DNA of 64,000 bases from Syngnathus acus. Taxonomy: Eukaryota > Chordata > Actinopteri > Syngnathiformes > Syngnathidae. Of the stretch, positions 49,301-61,600 are shown piece by piece. The position numbers were made by a program, and so were the translations under genes. The notes beneath the pieces were generated by a model. The model saw only the letters and a list, made by a program, of their open reading frames with translations, searched no databases and was not told where the DNA came from. Each line of letters starts with the position of its first letter. Position 1 is the first letter of the stretch. The stretch spans positions 10,549,342-10,613,341 of the forward strand of contig NC_051090.1 of NCBI RefSeq assembly GCF_901709675.1, written 5' to 3'.

Positions 49301-49400
49301 AACCCTGATTTATCGCGGATAATTGGTTCCAAGACCAGCCGCGATAGGTGAAAATCCGTAAAGTAGTGTCACCCTCTCATTTTTAACATACATACATTTT
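49301..49400. mobile_element. DNA-transposon terminal fragment (Tigger/pogo-like end)
   Basis: Starts CAGTAAACCCTGATTTATCG with inner TCGCGG motifs after a TA. A related inverted end (CGCGATGTAGCGAGGATTACTG) is at 51592-51617. The two ends are not identical, so they may come from two elements. Confidence 0.4.
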
Positions 49401-49580
49401 TTGTGTATCAATAAATTTACATTAAACCATATAAGTGCATATATTATCATTAGAACATTAAATAATAGTTTCAAACATGTAAATACTATATCAATAGTAT
49501 AAATGACTTACAGAAAATAATATCTAAATAATATAAATATGATGTGTGTGTGTGTGTAACATACGTAGATGTAACTAAAG

Positions 49581-49800
49581 TGTATATACTGTAAATATGT
49601 TTTGAGAACTCTTTTATTATAACAACTTTTCTTTTATAACAAGGTACAAGTGTACATACTGTAAATATGTTTTTAGAACTCTTATTATTATAATAACTTT
49701 TTTACAACAGGGTATAAGTGTACATACTGTAAATATGTTTTTAGAACTCGTATTATTATAACAACTGTTTTTATAACAAGGTACAAGTGTACGTACTGCA
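49581..49800. repeat. ~69-bp tandem repeat, about three units
   Basis: The motif TGTACATACTGTAAATATG starts at 49581 (variant), 49651, 49719 and 49788 (partial), giving 68-70-bp spacing. Each unit also has TTATAACAA-type tracts. Confidence 0.8.
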
Positions 49801-49894
49801 ATTGTGTGGGCACTCCCTACCTTCTGCTGGCATGCTGGCAACTTTCATGCCATAATTCCTCAAATTAGAATTTATATTTTGCACCGTAACACTG

Positions 49895-51591
49895 TTTACA
49901 GTGGAGATGGCGTGTTGCTGACCTCGACTCGGGACGTCGTGAGTCGGTGGGGCGAATACTTCGAAGCAGGGCTGAGGACTCGGTCGGATTTTTGCACCGA
50001 GTCCGAGTCCGGCCTCTTGACCACGAGTCCGAGTCCGAGTCCGGCTGTCCATTTTTTCTGTTAATTCATGTGACTGCTTAGTCTTTATTCAAGGCTAATT
50101 TAGATCAAAATCTAAATAATTACAACAGTTTTGTGATGGCTTTGTCTTTATTAAACATATAAACGAATACAATAAACAGATACTTTCAAGTTTTAATCAT
50201 TAATTACACCATTATAGCTCAGACATTTATCTAAACACAAATAATTAGTGACGACCCCACAACTATCGAAACACATCAATGATATAAGCTGGGTGACATA
50301 ATCGTCCTTGACATTGGTACATAATGTAAACATTAGCCTAAGTGCAACTCAACGTGGCCGCATTGATCGTAACTTACGCTCCGTTTCCCCCCCAAATCTA
50401 GAGGCAAAACATTGTTCTCTCGCTGCTCCCGGGTTCTTCCATCTTGGCTGCGCGCGTGGCATTGTGGGTCTTGTACGTGCACGCACGCAGGCAGGCAGGC
50501 GCGGGCGCGCACGCAACAACTAAATTTGTCTTCATAACAAGCAAGCAGGGCTGTGGACAGTATTCCTACGCGCATTCTCAGCAGCATGATGAAAATAAAA
50601 TTGAACGTATTTTTTTTATTGTCGGACTCGGTGGACTCGGTCAAAATCCGCACCGAGTCCGAGTCCGGCAAAAATGACCGAGTCCGCCCGAGTCCGAGTC
50701 CCCGAGTCCGAGTCCGAGTCCACAGCCCTGCTTCGAAGACCTCCTCAATTCCACCGACACGCCTTCCATTGTGGAAGCAGGGCCTGGAGACTCTGAGGTG
50801 GACTCTCCAATCTCTGGGGTCGAAGTCACTGAGGCAGTTAAAAAACTCCTCGGGGGCAAGGCCCCAGGGTTGGACGAGATCCACCCGGAGTTCTTAAAGG
50901 CTCTGGATGTTGTGGGGCTGTCCTGGCTGACATGCCTCTGCAACATTGCGTGGACATCGGGGACGGTGCCTCTGGATTGGCAGACTGAGGTGGTGGTTCC
51001 CCTCTTTAAGAAGGGGGACCGGAGGGTGTGTTCCAATTACAGAGGAATCACACTCCTCAGCCTCCCTGGTAAGGTCTATTCAGGGGTGCTGGAGAGGAGG
51101 GTCCGTCGAGAGGTCGAACCTCGGATTCAGGAGGAGCAGTGTGGCTTTCGTCCTGGCCGTGGAACAGTGGACCAGCACTACACCCTCGGCAGGATCCTCG
51201 AGGGGGCATGGGAGTTTGCTCAACCAGTCCACATGTGTTTTGTGGACTTGGAGAAGGCGTTTGACCGTGTCCCTCAGGAAGTTCTGTGGAGGGTGCTTCG
51301 GGAGTACGGGGTGCCAAATGATAAGGGCGGTTCGGTCCCTGTATCACCGATGCCAGAGTATGGTCCGCATTTCCGGCAGTAAGTCGGATTCATTCCCAGT
51401 GAGGGTTGGACTCCGCCAAGGCTGCCCTTTGTCACCGATTCTGTTAATAACTTTTATGGACAGAATTTCTAGGCGGGGCCGAGGCGTTGAGGGTGTCCGG
51501 TTTGGGGACCTCAGCATTGCGTCTTTGCTTTTTGCAGACAACGTGGTGCTGTTGGCTTCTTCAAGCCGTGATCTCCAGCTCTCACTGGATG
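49895..51591 (+). mobile_element. Degenerate non-LTR retrotransposon (LINE) reverse transcriptase, interrupted by a hAT element
   Basis: Encoded pieces are VLLTSTRDVVSRWGEYFE before the insertion, then LLGGKAPGLDEIHPEFLKAL, CSNYRGITLLSLPGKVYS, QCGFRPGRGTVDQHYTLGRI and CFVDLEKAFDRVPQEVLWR, all typical of a fish LINE RT. A frameshift near 51330 moves the palm (GLRQGCPLSPIL) to the next frame, and the catalytic F-A-D-D reads F-A-D-N. Both 5' and 3' parts are missing, so it is dead. The clade (RTE-like or other) is not fixed. Confidence 0.85.
49967..50730. mobile_element. 764-bp hAT-type MITE nested in the LINE
   Basis: Ends CAGGGCTG / CAGCCCTG. Flanks 49959-49966 and 50731-50738 are both CTTCGAAG, an 8-bp target duplication. 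Sub-terminal regions at both ends consist of short GAGTCC/GGACTC-type repeats. Removing it rejoins the LINE reading frame at the FE/DLL junction. Confidence 0.92.
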
Positions 51592-51642
51592 AACCGCGAT
51601 GTAGCGAGGATTACTGTATATACATATATACATATACACGTA

Positions 51643-51685
<43 letters not shown>

Positions 51686-54398
51686 GAGCACAATTAATTG
51701 TGGTCTCTAAAGAGAGGCTCAATTATTTACCAGTTTCTCCACTGCAGTGTTGCAGAGCCAGACAAAGAGAGGGCAATGGCCCACACCTTTGTCACTGTGG
51801 TGATGAACTTTCAATCAGCTGAGTGCCAGCGGCAGATCAATAAAGACCACAAAATAGCTCAGCTCAGCTGACTCACACCCTGGAGGCCTCAGGTCCAGGC
51901 AAAGCGATCCACTCACCCAGAATCCACACTCAACCGCATTGCAAACAATTTCACCGTGTCACCAAACGAATCATGTTTCCTGTGTGCACGTGGTCCGTTT
52001 GGACCGCACCAACTTCAGTCACCATGCAACTCAAAGTGGCAACGTGCCGTGCAGTGACAAGCTCACAGGCACTTTTGACACAGTGTGTCTTTAATCAGTG
52101 GCTTCAACAAATAATTCATTGGAGTAGTCATAAATAAACTTTTTTTTTTTGTAGAACTGCTTCGTGATGCCCCCGCGTTCTTGGTTACATAAAATCTCAT
52201 GTATAATTTAGCACTATTCAAAGTGAATGGTAATGAGGCCAGACCTGGTGTGATGTTGCAAGTGGGGCCTGTTAAAATGAGGCTGAGACCAAAAGCAAGT
52301 CAGTTCAAACCTTTTCATTTATTCATGGGAGGCTCATCAGCAGTGCGTTGGCTCAAAACTTTGCTTCTTTTATCCCCACGGTGCTCAACTACTATATTTA
52401 TTCGTTCTTGCGTGCACTTTGCAATTTGGAAAGAGTGTGCACTTTTCAATGAGGAAATCAGATGGGGTGCGCTCGCATACTGGTTAGAAAAAAAGAAAGA
52501 AAATAATTGTACTTTAGCAATTAAACTCTGGGACAAAACATTGATTGCAAAGTAATCATGTTTGGATGCCACAAATATAATGACGTGTGAGCAGACGCGC
52601 ATTTGCAATGTTGCTCATATTAGCCGTTGGCTAATCTGCAAATGGCAGATTGGCGAGCGAGACTTTCAGGCATTTGCTTGGGAGCGGACAATCACAAGAA
52701 CATCCGCTTCGTTTTTTACTCGCCCGGTAAAACAGCAAACAAAAGGTCGGACGTCAAACATGGGTCATCAACTTCCCTTGAATGCACAAATTAATTATTG
52801 ACTTCTTCCAGAGTGCAAATTCTAACGTTGTAACGTTCTCCTCTTTATTTCGACTTACTAAAATACAGAGTGAATATTTTACGAGCCGCCTCCCAAGTTG
52901 CATGTTAGGATTAAATGATGATACCTGCTGTAATTGTCGACATGGACCAGTGAAACATTGGCCTCAGCGAAATCCCGGCAATGCCATGATGTCTTTGGCA
53001 ACCTGTTACCTTGGTAACTGGAATAATGAGCAGAGAGAAGAGGGATGTGGCAGGCAGTCATATGTGGAGGGAATTTATTCTTTGGTTATCATTTCACCCG
53101 AGCAAACCAGGCGTGGGTTCTCTTCAACGCTTTTGAGGGCTCGCATCAAGCGTGAGTGTGCTGGACGATGGGCAAGCCTCAGAGAGGTGCTCTTTGCTTC
53201 TTCGTGCTGCTTCGCTCTCTCGTCTTTTTTTACAATCCGTCCATCTTGGGCCAACATTTCTCTCGTCAGCGTTGCTGAGGGAGAAAGTGTGTAATGAAAG
53301 CACAGTAGTCGTCATCATCTTTTGCAGACTTATTGGACATACTCGGCACAATCAGTGCATTCATTTAATTTAGAAACTCCCAAAAAAAATAAAAAAATTA
53401 AACGGGGCTAATGCAAGTGAATTATTTTGGTTGCTGAGTGAAAAAGGTCCATTTATTTATCTTAATGAAATCATGAAACAATTACCTTAATCGTGAAAGG
53501 TTTAATTGGATGCTGGAATGTCCTTTGGGGATTAACTTATTTTTTCATCCTTTTGTTTGTATTCCTTCTTCTCGTTTGTTAAAAATGTCTTGTTTGCCCA
53601 TCATTTGTATTTAGCCGCTGTGCTCCTTTTCTTTCTGCTGCATCCTTGCCCTCACCGTCTGCGAAGCGCACAATGATCCATAATTCTTTGCAAAAGCACT
53701 TCAGATGTCCTGCTGCTTTGAGATGAACTTCAATATATTTTCCACAAGTGCCTCTGCGGCAAAACGGTTGAGTTATCTTTGGAATTCCAGCAAAGGCGTT
53801 GACAATGTGAATCTGGCTCTTCAATATTGCATTTTTTTTTTTTTTTTTTTATCGTGTAGGAATGAAACTGCTCCAAAACGAATCATCAGAAATTGTAAGA
53901 ATGACAAATTAGCAGGAAGACAACGTATGGCCGCACCCGGCATGTAAACAAATACTGCACCTTCAGCACCTTGGACAGCAACTGTGGCAAGTCGCCGAAG
54001 AGCAGCTTGCCGCATTTGCAGTCTTCACTTAACCCAACATGCATATTGGATGGAATTTTCAAACTCTTCTGCATTTCCTTTAATGTCTCCCAGGAGAGCT
54101 GCACAACATTGATGTTTCCTTTTTTTTTGTAGCGCTGCCGCATATCAAAAGAAGGCTTTCTCCACCGACTTCCCATTCATAATTAAAGAATCAAATACCT
54201 GCACTTGAATGCGAATCAAAAGACTTCTTTGTTGATAATGAGCAAGAACAAGCCTTGGGGCTGTTCTCTTGAAAGTAACACTTCAAAGTTTGGCACTTGT
54301 CCGTTCATTTTACATGAGGAAAAAAAAAAAAAAAAAAACTTCACAAAAAATCCAAGTCCGTTTAAAATCTTGCTCGGGGTTGGGCTCCAGCTCGACGG
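51592..54398. other. Gene-free region
   Basis: A (TA)n tract at 51646-51684 adjoins a transposon end. Otherwise I see poly-T/poly-A runs (for example 53831-53850 and 54320-54339) and long frames with no protein-like conservation. Confidence 0.45.
51646..51684. repeat. (TA)n microsatellite
   Basis: Uninterrupted TA dinucleotides next to the truncated LINE. Confidence 0.9.
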
Positions 54399-54905
54399 CT
54401 AACCAAGCGAGACAAGAAGGCAGCGTCCAAAATGGATGGATAAAACTTTTTTTTTTTTATTCACAGGAGTGCATCCTAATGAGAATTAATGTTGGAAGAA
54501 TGCATTGGCGTTCTGCTTTGGACCCGTCAGCACAGTCTCAATTAAAAGGCCCTTACATTTTCTCTCAGCTTGGCACAAACATTAACTTTGAGCGGGATAG
54601 CGATCAATTGAAGACACTTTTGCAGAGGTGGCTGCTCGACGCCGAGGTGGCTGCTCGACGCCGAGGGGCCGCTTCAAATTTAAGGCGTGCGATCCTTTGT
54701 TCTGAAATAAAATTCGGAATTTATACATTTGGGACATCAAGACTCTTCTGTATTTCTGTATAGTGTTTCGCGACCTGCCAAATCATACACTCAATAATCA
54801 GTATATTTATACAGATTTTTTTTATTCAGTATCACATGTATGCACGGTTTGCTTTCATGACTGTAAGAACTTTTTTTTTTGCATGAGCATACACTGCACG
54901 TGGGG
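54399..54905 (+). repeat. Copy 2 of the ~470-bp dispersed duplication
   Basis: Matches 45540-45993. The open frame from ECILMRINVGR continues longer here (to about 54763) because this copy keeps an extra segment and carries a 19-bp direct duplication (GAGGTGGCTGCTCGACGCC, twice at about 54627-54664). Few changes separate the shared protein-coding parts (for example Gly/Arg, Leu/Trp, Phe/Tyr, Gly/Ser). AATAAA lies at about 54706-54711. Confidence 0.7.
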
Positions 54906-57235
54906 ATTTCTTGACAAAGGCACATCAGTCGGAGAATGGCGAAACAAATCTGCCACTGATTCGGTCAAATTTAAAAGCCGTGGTGAGGAAGCTTTGCAAA
55001 GATCATTTGACCTGGCTTCAGGTCTGCTTATATATATTTTCACAAAGCCTTTGTTTTCTTTGAGAACGCCTTTTAAGCACTTTGAAGAGCTGCGAGGCAC
55101 GTCGGGGAGTCTCGCTCTTTGCCAGTAATGGCTGATTAGCGGCAGAGCTCATCCCGAACGGTGAACGCTTCCCGCCCGATCCAGAGAAGGCGTCTCATCC
55201 GAGCTGTCAACGACTGGCAGGCGGACACTTCGGGGAGGGGGGCGAGATGCAAGACAACATGCCTGCCGCGCCTGTTTGGATGCTGCTTTTCTCTCACAAT
55301 GGTAGACACGTTACAATGCTTATCCTTTTGGGCTAAAAGCTAAAAAAGACACTAACACAATGGCAGGTTGGATGCAAAAGCAATGTGCTATTTATTTATT
55401 TTGCTTTTCCACATCACGTAATCCTTGTGGCAGGTTTTTACCTTTTATACACTTCGGTACTGGCGGTCTGATGATTTGTGGGGACCTCGATGTGAGACTC
55501 CATTCATCTCAACTGTGCCACTGGTGTACTTATAGGAGCGACGGTCTGGCTACTATATGCTGAGCCAGCGCTTTCAGGTCGAGCCTCAAATGAAATATTA
55601 CATCATGTAGGTCATAATGCCTCAGAGCGAGGAGGTTACTTGGGTCAAAATACGGTCAAATCACTATGGAGATAAAAATAAAGCTTAGCAATTACAACTA
55701 GAGACCAAAATTGATGCAATAATGCTCAGTTGTTGATAACCAGTGATTCCAATTCACTTTTCAATTCTTTTAAAGATTCTTTCATTTGCTTTCATATCTT
55801 TTAATGGTCTCGCTTCCCTGTTCTTTGTATGCAGCGATGTTTGATTTTAAAGTGCTCCATATAAATATCAACTAAGTTAAATTGAAAAGGGACAAAAAAA
55901 ACAAAAACATTGATGTTATGGGTGCCGTTTTCTGTCCTTTGTTATCAACATGTTTGTGTCTTTCACCGTCACATTCTGTCTCAGCGCCGTGGCTCTGAAA
56001 TGGCGCAGGCTGCCATCTCATTACGTCTCCTTTCATGAATATTTCATGCAATGTTCTCATTCACTTTTGAAAGGAAGCTAATTTGCTGCATAAATATTTG
56101 ATGTGGACCTTTCATATTCCTTCCACCCACATTTCAATTAACCGCACAATGTATATTTAGCTTCTCAAGTTACACCACCACCTCATTATCCTTCCCTCTG
56201 TGCCTTTTTTTTTTTTAAATACTACTCAATACACGAAGCAAGCAAGTAACCATTGTTTCGATTTTCAGCGACTACATCTTTGAACCTTAATCAGCATACT
56301 GTACACAAAATGTTGAATTTCAAAGAATGCGAGGCGTTTTCACAGCCCGCGACTGTAGCGGCGGCAAATATAGAGCGCCTCATCAATCACGCTGCGAGTA
56401 ATCACACACGTATTGCAGCAAATTGCCAAGGAGGAGCGCGATCAATGTAAAGCAAATTTGACCCAAGGACTCAAATGACAAAGATGAAACAAGCGGTGGA
56501 TATTAATTTCAATTACGATAAAAAACTTTTCCAATAAAAGGCTTTGCTGGCATATTCTACCTCACAAAATTTAATGCATGCAATATTTTGCGTTTGGTCA
56601 CCACAGTACACTAAACATGAAAAAGAAAAGAGAATTATATATTTTTCTGGCTATTATCATTGTAAGGGCAAGCACACTTGAGTGGGAGTTTGGGAGTTTT
56701 CCCAGGAAATTACACAACCCCAAATTCAACATTTCATAACAAATGAGGCTCGGCTTTAAAAAGCGGCGGCAGGCAATACGTCTGCAATTTCACGGTGAGC
56801 CGCCCGCTTTGGAGGTTCCCCGAGTGTGAATGGAAGTGAGGCGCGTCCTCCTCTCTATCTGTGACAAGCCAGTGAAGCCCGACCGGGCTCAAGTGATCTT
56901 TTCGAGCGCTGAGGTCTGCCACGCTCCCGTCTGAAAAAGTGTCTTGATGGGACCGTGTCACCATAATGAAGTTGGGGCCAGAGACGCCTGTCGCAGTGAG
57001 TGAGCGATGGCCTCGGGCCTTCTGCCAACACTCTCATTCATCATTGCGATGATGGCACCCCCCCACCCCCCACCTCCCCATCGGTCCCTCTCGCTTCCTC
57101 CGCTCCCAATTGCTGGATTTGCATTCATACGCTTTGGGCTGTTCATTAACACTTGATGAATGCTGCCGTGCAAAAAGATTTCCTTCAAGTCATTTAGCTC
57201 GCAAGTCATTCGAATTCCCTGCAGCGCACGAGCAC

Positions 57236-57261
57236 ACACACACACGCACACACGCACACAC

Positions 57262-57303
<42 letters not shown>
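57236..57303. repeat. (CA)n microsatellite with CG interruptions
   Basis: CA/CG alternation followed by a pure CA run. Confidence 0.9.
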
Positions 57304-57306
<3 letters not shown>

Positions 57307-58341
57307 CACACAGGCGTGTTGGACTCCAAACAGGTACCCGAGGTGTCGGAGCAGCTCGTATGTCAGGCATCAGCGATTTTGCGCCTCGGCAAACGTGACA
57401 ATGTGCAGTGGCTCATCACCTTTCAGCTTCATGTAACACGGTCGGGCATTAAATATTGAAATGGGCCTGAAATGTTCCCCGGATAACATTGGCTCGTCTT
57501 ACGTCAGCCTCCCTTGCGATCGGTCTCTTTTGCCGTGACTGCCACATTTTGCACTTTGGACCTCGATGATCCATAAATGATGCGACGACCACTGGCTCCG
57601 ATTACGTCTGCCGTTGTAAATGCTTGCTAATCGCATTTTGGGCCCATTGGCGCCGCGGGATCGTCCTTGTTCGATTACAGGTTCGACTTTAGCGTCAACA
57701 AGCTCAAACAGTCACAAGTGGTGAGCGGATTGTGATTGGCCGATTTGCAGCACTTGAAAGCAGATGGATGATTGACTGAGGGAACCAGACCATTTAATGA
57801 TAAAAATAAATATTCAATTAGAATTGCATCCAAGATTACCTTTGACCCCACCCTAAGCATGGGAGGGGGGGATCACATTAAATAAAATACTCATAAAAAT
57901 CAATTTGCATGTCCAAAAGTGTTACTTGTGTTAACCATTTGAATCAGCTTACCGGAAACACGGTGCAGCCTCTTCAGCATCTTTTATGGATGGAAGATGT
58001 CTATTTTGAGCGCTTGCTGCATTTTGTGGCTTCCGAGAGAATGTTTGTTTTTGCACTGTCGCTAAAAGAGTGTCTTTGAAGGCCCAGAGGATGCGCATGC
58101 CTTCCGCTCTTCTTGCCTTGATATTGATGTAACTTGATGTTGGCATCTGCGCATCTGGAAGGCATTTTTCTTTTTCTGGCTGGTTTCTTCTAGTATCGTG
58201 CACTTGACTTCGATTTCCTCGCTAGTCCGAACACAGTTGTGGTTTCGTCATGTTGCCGCAGAAGTGCGACTGAAGCGTGCCAAGGTGAAAATAGTAAAAT
58301 AAAATGAAAAGGAAGAGAGACAGATTCAAGACATTTCTGTG

Positions 58342-58674
58342 TCAACTAATCCCTTTGGCTCCCTTGTCAAGATGCAAGCCCCCTTTTGCAGACCCCTTCG
58401 CTTTCCTTCTCTTCTTGATCGTGATTTCCTGAGACCTGACTGAGCGTATCAGCCTCTCTGGCTTCAAGGTCTCAATAAGTTGTCTCGGTTCTTTCCTCCG
58501 GGACCGCATGGGGGAATTTCTACCTCTGACCTTTCTAGGCGAATCCGGGTTCTTCCCTATGAAGGAGCTCAGCCCAAAGCTCCCGTTCAGCGCTCCACCC
58601 GGGAGAGCCAGCCGCTCCGAGCCGACGGATTCAGAAGAAGCGCCGAGCTCGGGGGAACAGAAAACTCTGCGCAT
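58342..58674 (-). CDS. Uncertain 110-aa Lys/Arg/Ser-rich open frame
   Basis: A minus-strand frame from an ATG at 58674 to a stop at 58342 encodes a Ser/Gly-rich first half and a basic second half with clusters such as RSRRKEP and TIKKRRKAKGSAKGG, which would act as a nuclear localisation signal if translated. Just upstream on the minus strand CTCACCAG could be an acceptor. I do not recognise the family, no poly(A) signal is near, and chance is possible. Confidence 0.2.
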   Translation of the reverse strand: MRRVFCSPELGASSESVGSERLALPGGALNGSFGLSSFIGKNPDSPRKVRGRNSPMRSRRKEPRQLIETLKPERLIRSVRSQEITIKKRRKAKGSAKGGLHLDKGAKGIS

Positions 58675-61600
58675 GTTCTGACTGGTGAGCAGGAAGCGGC
58701 CTCACCTCCGACTTGAGTTTTCTTCTTGCGTTGTCTTCTGGGGCATGCTTACAGTAAACATGTCCAGCATACAAAGGTCACCAATGTACTGAGAGCTACC
58801 TATTCATGCCACGAGCTACTGCTTTGATATGTGCTTCTGAAATAACAAATTTTCACAATCAGTTCATATCGTTAGACAACAATTGATCAAATGATCACTT
58901 TGACAACATTCCCTATCCATCACAATGTCCAATCACTGGTGAGCTATTTTTAGAATAGAAGACACTGATCAAATGTATATCATGTTAATTGTGTTAATCG
59001 TATTCAGGCTGTTTGTGCTAATATATATATATATTTTTTTAAGAAACATTGTTGAAAACGTCCGAGGAGAACAAAAATCAAAATGCGAGGTCTCTCCTTG
59101 CTATCCTCGAGGACGATGTGCCATTTTTATGAGCACGGGCTGGAGATTCCATGTTCGTATTCAGTAATGCTTTGCCTCCAGCTCAAGGGGGCTGCCAGAA
59201 AGTTGAGCAGAAAGAACAGAACTTTCCAAGACCAACTTTTTTTTTTTTAAGTGGGAATTCATCAAGCAGCACTGGGTGAGCAGCTGAGAAGAAATGTCAC
59301 AATATTCACATCAATTTGAGGGGAAACAAGACCGGATTCAGCTGGATAAGAGAAAGGTAAGTGCACTTATACGGTTGGATGATGCAAACAAGCATGTGCT
59401 AGCCCATCTGTCTCACGGTACAGAGACTCCTGTCTTTTGTGAAGAACGGGTGAGACAGACAAACATTTGAGAATGAGACAGTGGGTTGGTGTGTTTCACA
59501 AAATAAGTGCGACTACATATTTGGAGGAATAATGATACAAATATATATAAATATAGAACTCGTGCCCAGCCTGAGCGTTGCCCATGATGACCTACTGCAC
59601 GTGGAGAACAGGACACTTGAACGTTATCTTTTTAATGAGGGTCAACTTTTCAATATGAATTATGAATTGGTGGTCGAATTTGCTGTTGGATGAGGTGTGT
59701 TTACATTTTCCGAATGATAATCCTATGCATGACCCATGATGTTAATTACAGGCCTGACTGACATACAAAGAAAGTTTTGGCAGAACCAGGCGGAGTACAC
59801 AGATATGCTGGTGCACCGGCAACTGCAAGCAAATGAGCTGAAAGGAAGCAGGGAGCTAAATAGCATCCAACACGTTGACAAAATGAAAACACGACAAAAC
59901 TAAATTCAAAACAAAAATGCACATGACACAGTTTTCATTATGAAAAATAGCTGCGATTAGGTTTAATGAAGACAATGATGTGGAACAATGCTGCATGTCA
60001 GAATTGTGCTTGGAGGGTCGAGACTATTTGCCAGTGGACTGTTATTTGTTGCAACATGGCGGATTTCAGTGTCATCTGCGGCTTTACTCGTGTCAGCGTC
60101 TGCAGACGGGACCTGCTCGAGTGGCTCAATGGCGATATGACAACAGCGTTTGTGCAGGTCTGCCATCACACCATCTTCAGAGTCTCAGCTTCCAACTTGT
60201 TCAAAGCTGCTACGGAATCATCATCGGTCCCAAACTCTTTTTTTCTGTCTATTTACAGCTGATTGTTCATGAATTAAAGCTCCCTCGCGCTTTATCCACA
60301 TTTGGACTGTGAGAGGGAAAAAAAACGGGGCTGAACTCTGCAGCAACCTCCCGTTTCATCACTCTGAATGATTCATTAGACGAAAGAAGCAGCGGGAGGC
60401 TCAGCTGCACGGCAACGGAGGACGACGAGAACCGAGCTGCCTTGTGCATCAACTGGGCCTCGTTTCTTGACAGGCAGCTGGAAGGAACATGAAGATGAGA
60501 GACGTGCACGAACAGAAGGGGAGGTGTGAATATGATGAGGGGACCAAAAGAGGGTTGGCTTGTAATATTTGGTTCGTCATTTGAAATGTTTTCAGTTTCA
60601 GTAAAAACGCGGTGTATTATTTCGCTTGATCTCCATCTTGTTTTTAGACATGTCATTTTCTCATGCCCATCTGTATTCATTGACCCATGGGGTGTAACCC
60701 CCCCATGCATTTCTTACTGATGGCAATGCAGCAATTTTTGGGGCGCACGACAAGAAAATAATCCTCATAAGCCATAGAAAATAACAAGATCGGAGAGAAC
60801 CGGATGAAAATGGAAGTTTCTTGGAACAACTTGACGTCGCGCTTTTTAATGGACTGATAAATTGCAAGCTCGGCTTACAAAGGTGGGCCTTTTCCAAGCC
60901 ATGACTTCAAACCAAAGGGTCACAAAGCCGGACCAAAGCAATAAAACGAGACTCCTTGCGGCGCTCTCGGCAAGCACGTGTGACCTTTTGGTGGCAGCCT
61001 TCTTCAGAACAGAGGGACAATTTATCGGCCCAGCAAATGCAATTATCTGCCAGAAGACCTCCGATATCTGCTGGAGTAAACATTTAAAATTTCAGCAAGG
61101 TATTCCACTTGAAATATTTTGTATTCAATCATGCATTTTAATTTGGAAGTTTGTTTTCGACTCGTTTCGGAGAAAATGATTTGCCTCATCTTGGTGCCAG
61201 AAACATTAGAAAAAAAAAAGGCAGGACACATAGTATGTTACAGTGCAAATCCAGTCCATTTATCGTGTTTTTGGCTCCCGTGTTCTCTGCTCCTTTGTTT
61301 CTTCCTCTCAGCGGCCCGGCGTCAGTACAGCTCTGATAAAATGTGTGACGGCTATGCCAAGCGGCAGATTAATCGTGGCCGCCTCTCCCGGCCCCGCCTG
61401 CCCGCCGCCCACAAGCATCCCGGCGTCCTATGAGGCCGACCCGCTGACAGCAACATAAGTCATGTGGCTGCATTAAAAACGCATTAGGCCAGCAGAAGGA
61501 TTTCAACTTTTGCTTATCTGACAAAGACTAGCTGCCCCGCAATGAACTGAGCACCGTCGTCCTCATGCATCACCGTCGCCTCGGCGACAACGTTGTGACT

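Larger units (their letters stand above)
47109..49894. other. Gene-free flank upstream of the CFH cluster
   Basis: 47109-47560 is the promoter-proximal part duplicated between genes A and B. The remainder shows a SINE relic, a CA-rich microsatellite, a tandem repeat and a DNA-transposon end (listed separately), and no recognised exon. Confidence 0.5.

Noticed and set aside
50641-51036. Minus-strand frame over the hAT/LINE junction
   Set aside because: Shadow of the hAT terminal GAGTCC repeats and of the LINE coding strand.
52782-53294. 170-codon plus-strand frame
   Set aside because: No domain, no periodicity or motif, and AT-rich intergenic context; length is within chance for 64 kb in six frames.
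60267-60710. 147-codon minus-strand frame
   Set aside because: Composition is mixed with no recognisable motif, and no splice or poly(A) context.
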